A stretch of DNA of 9,999 nt from Cyanobacteria bacterium UBA1221 (GTDB taxonomy: Bacteria; Cyanobacteriota; Vampirovibrionia; Gastranaerophilales; Gastranaerophilaceae): positions 1,037 to 11,035 of the forward strand of contig DBXD01000004.1 in the NCBI GenBank assembly GCA_002309425.1, in the 5' to 3' direction. Within the stretch, counting starts at the first letter, position 1, and every line of letters begins with the position of its first letter. The translations under genes were made by a program, and so were the position numbers. Below are positions 6,755 through 9,999 of the stretch, in pieces. The notes beneath the pieces are model-generated. The model worked only from the letters and a program-made list of their open reading frames with translations, was not told where the DNA came from and did not search any database.

Positions 6755-7069
6755 ATGAAATCAAAAGAAGAAATAATAGAAGAAATGCAGCAGGTTGTTG
6801 AGCAAATGCGACTTGACGACATAGAAGATAATCCCGAAACCGAAACGGAAATTTTTGAATGTGATTGCTGCGGACAGGGAAAACCTCTTGCAGGTTCTGT
6901 TGAATATAACGGATACAGACTTTGTAATGATTGTGTGCTGCTGGCAGAAACAGGTTTTGCTCTGGGTAAATTCACTAATGTTGAGCAGCTGATAGATGCC
7001 ATGGAGGATACAAGACTGGAAGGTTTGTGCGAAATAATTAAGGCGGAAGAACGTAAAGCTAACAACTGA
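6755..7069 (+). CDS. Small Cys4 zinc-ribbon protein of unknown function
   Basis: I do not recognise a named family. The 104-residue acidic product has an N-terminal helix (about 2-22, E-E-I-I-E-E-M-Q-Q-V-V-E-Q-M), then E-C-D-C-C-G-Q-G-K (35-43) and L-C-N-D-C (56-60), a likely zinc ribbon using Cys36, Cys39, Cys57 and Cys60, with Cys38 as an extra cysteine. A C-terminal helical part (about 74-98) follows, including V-E-Q-L-I-D-A-M-E-D. It starts 9 bases after the pdxJ stop, with an AGGGA site overlapping that stop, so it is probably the third gene of the murT-pdxJ unit. The ribbon could serve protein or nucleic-acid binding; nothing here shows which. It is well formed and in a conserved-looking operon position, so it is very likely real. 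Confidence 0.82.
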   Translation: MKSKEEIIEEMQQVVEQMRLDDIEDNPETETEIFECDCCGQGKPLAGSVEYNGYRLCNDCVLLAETGFALGKFTNVEQLIDAMEDTRLEGLCEIIKAEERKANN

Positions 7070-7096
7070 TTTTGTTATTATTTTCTTTACATTTTA

Positions 7097-7125
7097 TTGT
7101 TTAGCATAATATTTTATTGTACGAT
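7097..7125 (+). promoter_or_regulatory. Putative dnaA promoter with -10 six bases from the ATG
   Basis: TTGTTT (7097-7102) and TACGAT (7120-7125) are separated by exactly 17 bases. Six T residues then lead directly to the ATG at 7132, so a normal start distance places the first transcribed base at or next to the start codon. No Shine-Dalgarno-like purine run exists upstream of the ATG. A second possible -10 (CATAAT, 7105-7110) would give a leader of about 15 bases, also without a ribosome site. Confidence 0.45.
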
Positions 7126-7131
7126 TTTTTT

Positions 7132-8517
7132 ATGGACGTTTTGGAAGCAAAAAAAATTTGGTCGGAAGTTAAAAGTGAGTTAAAGACGGTTTTGCCCGAG
7201 CATGCTTACATTCCATGGATAAACGGGCTGGATGTGTCAGGTTGCGAGGATGACAGATTCCATCTTATCTCTGTTCACCAGATGGCTCCGCAAATAATAA
7301 AACAAAATTACTATAAAAAAATCGTTGAGGCCTTTAAAAAAATCTCGGGGAAAGATTTTGATTTTTCGGTCGTGTATGATGCTGATTATGCCAAAAAATA
7401 TGAAGAAGCCAAGAGAAAAAGCAGAGTAAAATCTAACAAAGAAGATAATACAAAAAATGATGCTCTGGAAAATCTCGCTCAAATGCATTCTTCCGCAAAT
7501 TTAAATCTTAAATATAAATTTGATAATTTTGTGGTTGGCGAAAACAGCCGATTCACATATTCTGTCGCGCAGCATGTTGCAAAAAACCCTGCCCAGAAAT
7601 ATAATCCGTTATTTATCTACGGAGCGCCGGGATTGGGCAAAACTCATATTATGCAAGCTATCGGACATTATATTATATTTAACAAAAAAGGCTTAAAGGT
7701 TAAGTATATTAAAACTGAAGAATATGTAAACGAGTTAATAAAGTCCATACAAAAAAGTGCGGATTTAAACAGGAAGATGGAAACATTCAGGCAGAAATAC
7801 AGAAATGTCGATGTTTTACTGATAGATGATATACAGTTTATTGAGTCAAAACAAAGAACAATGGATGAAATTTTTCACACCTTTGATTATTTGCTAAACA
7901 AAAACAAGCAGATTGTTATAACTTCAGACAGATTACCCTCAGAAATTCCGGGGCTTCCTGCAAGGCTTCAAAGCCGTTTTGAAATGGGTATAGTAACAGA
8001 AATAACACCCCCCGATTTTGAAACAAGAGCGGCAATAGTGAAGAATTTGGCTGAACAGGATGGTATCGAGTTAAAATTTGAGGTGTGTGAGTATATTTCT
8101 TCAAACTTTGTAAATAATGTACGAGAGTTGGAAGGTGCTTATAATAAAGTCAGCGCCTATGCCGCTTTTTACAATTCAGAACTGACATTGGATTTAGCCA
8201 AAAAGGTCTTGAAATGTGACGAGAAAAAGCGGCAAATCTCTGTTGCAATGGTTGCATCAGCCGTTGCTGATTATTACGGGGTATCGGTTGATGATTTTAT
8301 AAGTTCTGCACGTGCTCAAAAGATTTCTGCAGCAAGACAAATTGCAGTATATTTGTCAAGAGAATTAACGGGAGAGAGTTTTGAGCAAATTGCCAAATTT
8401 TACAATAAAAAACATCCGACAATGTTGTATTCGTATGATAAAGTGAAAAAAGATCTTAAAAACAACCGTTCGATGAATACTGATATTGAATATATAATAA
8501 AAAAGGTGAAAGAATAG
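7132..8517 (+). CDS. dnaA: Chromosomal replication initiator DnaA
   Basis: The 461-residue product has the four DnaA domains: an N-terminal protein-interaction domain (about 1-80), a Lys/Asn/Asp-rich linker (about 85-122), the AAA+ domain (about 125-345) with Walker A G-A-P-G-L-G-K-T-H (164-172), Walker B L-L-I-D-D-I-Q (229-235), R-L-Q-S-R-F with the arginine-finger Arg282, and sensor II R-E-L-E-G-A (331-336), then the helix-turn-helix domain IV (about 368-461). Domain IV keeps A-R-Q-I-A-V-Y-L-S-R-E-L-T but the signature loop is unusual: K-K-H-P-T-M-L-Y-S-Y-D-K-V (426-438) replaces G-R/K-D-H-T-T-V and is one residue shorter. The ATG at 7132 is preferred to an in-frame TTG at 7117; neither has a ribosome site. 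dnaN is not adjacent and there is no DnaA-box cluster. ruvA follows after one base. Confidence 0.95.
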   Translation: MDVLEAKKIWSEVKSELKTVLPEHAYIPWINGLDVSGCEDDRFHLISVHQMAPQIIKQNYYKKIVEAFKKISGKDFDFSVVYDADYAKKYEEAKRKSRVKSNKEDNTKNDALENLAQMHSSANLNLKYKFDNFVVGENSRFTYSVAQHVAKNPAQKYNPLFIYGAPGLGKTHIMQAIGHYIIFNKKGLKVKYIKTEEYVNELIKSIQKSADLNRKMETFRQKYRNVDVLLIDDIQFIESKQRTMDEIFHTFDYLLNKNKQIVITSDRLPSEIPGLPARLQSRFEMGIVTEITPPDFETRAAIVKNLAEQDGIELKFEVCEYISSNFVNNVRELEGAYNKVSAYAAFYNSELTLDLAKKVLKCDEKKRQISVAMVASAVADYYGVSVDDFISSARAQKISAARQIAVYLSRELTGESFEQIAKFYNKKHPTMLYSYDKVKKDLKNNRSMNTDIEYIIKKVKE

Positions 8518-8518
8518 T

Positions 8519-9133
8519 ATGTATGATTATATAAAAGGTCATCTGACTTCGGTGACCCAAAATTCAAAAGGAAATTTTATAACCGTTGAAGCATGCGGTA
8601 TAGGGTATTGTTGTGAGGTTACAATTAATGATATAAGACCTTTATGTGAAGGTACTGATATAAAAGTTTATACGGTATTAATCCACAGAGAAGATAAAAT
8701 GTATTTGTGCGGTTTTTTACATAAAGAATCCCGTGATATATTTAATATTCTTACCTCTGTTTCAGGGGTCGGAACAAAAATGGCATTTGCACTTTTAGAG
8801 CAGTTTGAAGTATCAGAGTTAATATCATTTGTTATAGATGATAATTATAAAGCCCTCACAGGTGCAAAAGGTGTTGGCCCAAAGCTGGCTCAGAAAATTG
8901 TATTAGAGCTGAAAGATAAGCTGATAAACTATGGCGAAAACATATCGATTCCAAAAGTATCAGGGTGTGGCATAAGTTCAAAGGTGATGGATGAAGCTTC
9001 ATCTGTTCTCGCTTCTCTCGGTTATACAAGTTCTGAAATAGAAAAAGCAATACTAAAAGTTTCAACAGAACTGTCACCTAATGCTGAAACTGAAGATATT
9101 TTAAAGAAGGCTCTGCAAACATTATCATTGTAG
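8519..9133 (+). CDS. ruvA: Holliday junction branch-migration protein RuvA
   Basis: The 204-residue product has the normal RuvA length and layout: an OB-fold N-terminal domain starting M-Y-D-Y-I-K-G, with the acidic pin kept as Glu58-Asp59 in H-R-E-D; two helix-hairpin-helix motifs (T-S-V-S-G-V-G-T-K-M-A at 79-89 and G-A-K-G-V-G-P-K-L-A at 115-124); and a C-terminal RuvB-binding domain (about 155-204, A-S-L-G-Y-T-S-S-E-I). RuvA tetramers bind four-way junctions and direct the RuvB motor. Its ATG is one base after the dnaA stop, and AAAGGTGA lies about ten bases upstream inside dnaA, so the two are almost certainly translated from one mRNA. ruvB and ruvC are not in the window. Interesting as a replication/recombination pairing, otherwise ordinary. 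Confidence 0.95.
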   Translation: MYDYIKGHLTSVTQNSKGNFITVEACGIGYCCEVTINDIRPLCEGTDIKVYTVLIHREDKMYLCGFLHKESRDIFNILTSVSGVGTKMAFALLEQFEVSELISFVIDDNYKALTGAKGVGPKLAQKIVLELKDKLINYGENISIPKVSGCGISSKVMDEASSVLASLGYTSSEIEKAILKVSTELSPNAETEDILKKALQTLSL

Positions 9134-9138
9134 GTACA

Positions 9139-9164
9139 AGGTTAAACCTATCAATGATTAACCT
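9139..9164. other. Inverted repeat between convergent ruvA and the regulator gene
   Basis: AGGTTAA (9139-9145) and TTAACCT (9158-9164) form a 7-base stem with a 12-base loop, and an overlapping AACCT/AGGTT pair (9160-9172) gives a competing small hairpin. Neither is followed by a T run on either strand, so it is a weak terminator candidate at best. The right arm overlaps the end of the ribbon-helix-helix gene. Confidence 0.35.
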
Positions 9165-9346
9165 AAAAGGTTCTCAAGAATCTTTGCGTTTTCGGTTGCT
9201 CTCTTTGCTTGATGTGCGGAAACTTTCCTCATGTATGAGCGAAGTGCTTCTCTGATTAATTCACTTCTTGTACGTTGTTCGTCATTAGCAACAACATCTA
9301 CTTTATCTAAAAAAGCATCCGGCATGGTTATTAATATTTTCGCCAT
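9158..9346 (-). CDS. Solo ribbon-helix-helix (CopG/ParD-type) transcriptional regulator
   Basis: The 62-residue product has the compact fold of ribbon-helix-helix regulators: a short beta strand (A-K-I-L-I-T-M-P, residues 2-9), helix A (about 11-21, A-F-L-D-K-V-D-V-V-A), and helix B (about 27-41) opening with R-S-E-L-I-R-E-A-L-R, the typical pattern. The basic C-terminus (A-K-R-A-T-E-N) extends the helix. Such proteins bind DNA as dimers with the beta strands in the major groove, often as antitoxins that repress their own promoter. No toxin gene is adjacent: the flanking genes are ruvA and a receiver, each on the other strand. It may therefore be a free-standing regulator or an orphan antitoxin. 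AGGAG nine bases before the ATG supports the start. Confidence 0.88.
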   Translation of the reverse strand: MAKILITMPDAFLDKVDVVANDEQRTRSELIREALRSYMRKVSAHQAKRATENAKILENLLG

Positions 9347-9377
9347 TCTATAAGTCTCCTATCTATTACACATAAAT

Positions 9378-9406
9378 AGTATATCATATATCCATCCTTT
9401 ACGCAA
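9378..9406 (-). promoter_or_regulatory. Promoter of the ribbon-helix-helix gene with overlapping palindrome
   Basis: On the minus strand TTGCGT (9406-9401) and TATACT (9383-9378) are separated by exactly 17 bases, and TGA precedes the -10 to give an extended element. The transcript should start near 9371, with a 25-base leader containing AGGAG. An 11-base palindrome, TATAT-C-ATATA (9380-9390), overlaps the -10 and is a possible binding site for self-repression by the encoded regulator; in such AT-rich DNA it may also be chance. Confidence 0.55.
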
Positions 9407-9429
9407 TCCCCTAATTGTGATTTTTATTG

Positions 9430-9438
9430 TGTTATAAT
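9430..9438 (+). promoter_or_regulatory. Extended -10 element six bases before the receiver gene ATG
   Basis: TGT followed by a perfect TATAAT (9433-9438) forms an extended -10. Six bases (AATTTT) separate it from the ATG at 9445, so the transcript is predicted to start at or beside the start codon. There is no recognisable -35 at 16-18 bases and no ribosome-binding sequence upstream of the ATG, consistent with an extended -10 promoter making a leaderless mRNA. Confidence 0.55.
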
Positions 9439-9444
9439 AATTTT

Positions 9445-9831
9445 ATGAAAAAATTTTTAATTGCAGATGATTCAAGCAGTTGGCTAAAACATCATGAGTC
9501 CGTAATAAAGTTTTTGTACGGAGAAGATGCAGATATAACACTTGCGGCTTCAGCAAATGAGGCAAACGATATGTTGTATCAAAACAGTAATGAGCCATAC
9601 GATATCATAATTACAGACCTGCAAATGGAATCCGATTATGCACCTTTATATGCGGGAGAGTGGCTTGTAGAACAAATTCATAATCTGCCGGCATACAAAA
9701 ACACAAAAATTATTATTATTTCAGCTACTTCGTCAATAAGGCTGATTGCGGAAAGATATAATGTTGATTATATTCCAAAATATAATTGCAGAGATATAGA
9801 TGTTTACAGGCAAGTGTTAGATTTCCTTTAA
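9445..9831 (+). CDS. Stand-alone response-regulator receiver domain protein
   Basis: The 128-residue product is a single CheY-like receiver domain with no output domain. It has the acidic pair Asp8-Asp9 after the first strand (F-L-I-A-D-D), a phospho-acceptor Asp58 in D-I-I-I-T-D-L-Q, the switch Ser93 in I-I-I-I-S-A-T, and a conserved-position Lys112 in D-Y-I-P-K-Y. The loop after Asp58 (M-E-S-D-Y-A-P-L-Y-A-G-E-W) is several residues longer than the usual M-P-x-M-D-G, and the common K-P pair is K-Y here. It should be phosphorylated by a histidine kinase and act by protein-protein contact; no kinase is in the window. An in-frame TTG at 9427 is rejected as start because it lies upstream of the -10 element. 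Confidence 0.88.
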   Translation: MKKFLIADDSSSWLKHHESVIKFLYGEDADITLAASANEANDMLYQNSNEPYDIIITDLQMESDYAPLYAGEWLVEQIHNLPAYKNTKIIIISATSSIRLIAERYNVDYIPKYNCRDIDVYRQVLDFL

Positions 9832-9943
9832 TTTATGTTAAGTGAAATAAAAGTATAATGTGGTATTATTATCATTTTTCTGATAGTATAGTGGTGTGTC
9901 TTTTCCAGTATATGTAATGTAAGAAAGTTTGGACGTTATAGTT

Positions 9944-9999
9944 ATGTCTGCCTCAGATAAGGTTAATCTCAGGGAATACAAAAATTTAATAGAAACAAT
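9944..9999 (+). CDS. Possible start of a further gene, cut by the window end
   Basis: From an ATG at 9944 the frame stays open to the window edge, giving 18 residues (M-S-A-S-D-K-V-N-L-R-E-Y-K-N-L-I-E-T) that look like a soluble, helical N-terminus. An in-frame TAA at 9920-9922 limits the start to this ATG or a TTG at 9929. Ribosome-site support is weak (GGAC about ten bases upstream). The 112 bases between the receiver gene and this ATG contain a perfect TATAAT (9854-9859) and a TATAGT (9887-9892) without convincing -35 boxes, and a short TATCA/TGATA hairpin (9870-9885). Too little is visible to name a product. Confidence 0.4.
   Translation, partial: MSASDKVNLREYKNLIET

Noticed and set aside
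6613..7065. A 150-codon minus-strand frame opposite pdxJ and the zinc-ribbon gene
   Set aside because: Serine-rich antisense translation across two clear plus-strand genes with no start signals; a shadow frame.
7117..7131. TTG start giving a five-residue longer DnaA
   Set aside because: No ribosome site, weak start codon, and it overlaps the putative promoter; the ATG at 7132 opens the expected domain I.
9158..9346. Toxin-antitoxin module
   Set aside because: Only the ribbon-helix-helix half is present; neither flank encodes a RelE, MazF, HicA or PIN-type toxin and both neighbours are on the opposite strand.
1..9999. CRISPR array, insertion sequence, prophage or tRNA
   Set aside because: No regularly spaced repeats, transposase or phage gene, terminal inverted repeats or tRNA-like cloverleaf were recognised on either strand.

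Overview
The window is a low-GC (clearly AT-rich), gene-dense stretch of a bacterial chromosome using the standard bacterial code. It holds ordinary housekeeping genes plus a few small proteins I cannot name. A type IV pilus retraction-type ATPase, a MurT-type ligase, DXP-dependent vitamin B6 synthesis and a DnaA whose C-terminal end (M-L-Y-S-Y-D-K-V) resembles the cyanobacterial form (V-M-Y-S-C-D-K-I) together suggest a non-photosynthetic relative of Cyanobacteria, such as the gut Gastranaerophilales/Melainabacteria (Vampirovibrionia). That placement is an inference from remembered family features, not a database result.

Layout. (a) 1-1238, plus strand: the C-terminal part of a PilT-like ATPase, then recO two bases after its stop. 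(b) 1246-2289, minus strand: a PfkB-family sugar/nucleoside kinase, converging on recO with a 7-base gap. (c) 2534-3082, plus strand: an unrecognised 182-residue acidic protein with a motif repeated exactly 40 residues apart, ending at a bidirectional terminator (3124-3158). (d) 3182-4641, minus strand: four small envelope proteins with one or two membrane segments (YtxH, DUF948, YtxH and an unnamed two-segment protein). (e) 4716-7069, plus strand: murT, pdxJ and a small Cys4 zinc-ribbon protein, closely packed and probably one operon. (f) 7132-9133, plus strand: dnaA and ruvA, one base apart. (g) 9158-9346, minus strand: a solo ribbon-helix-helix regulator. (h) 9445-9831, plus strand: a single-domain response-regulator receiver. 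(i) 9944 to the window edge: the start of what may be another gene.

How the parts relate. RecO and RuvA both act in recombination and repair, DnaA in replication initiation, MurT in peptidoglycan (glutamate amidation with a GatD partner not present here), and PdxJ in pyridoxal phosphate synthesis. The YtxH/DUF948 cluster diverges from murT, so two envelope-related units share one short intergenic region. I see no CRISPR array, insertion sequence, prophage, tRNA or rRNA, and no sign of recent transfer.

The observations most worth a second look are: a DnaA whose DNA-recognition signature is altered and one residue shorter; -10-like hexamers exactly six bases before the ATG of dnaA and of the receiver gene, both without a Shine-Dalgarno sequence, suggesting leaderless mRNAs; repeated use of extended -10 (TGn-TATAAT-type) promoters; and the unknown repeat protein at 2534-3082. 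I do not see a clear-cut new multi-gene system.
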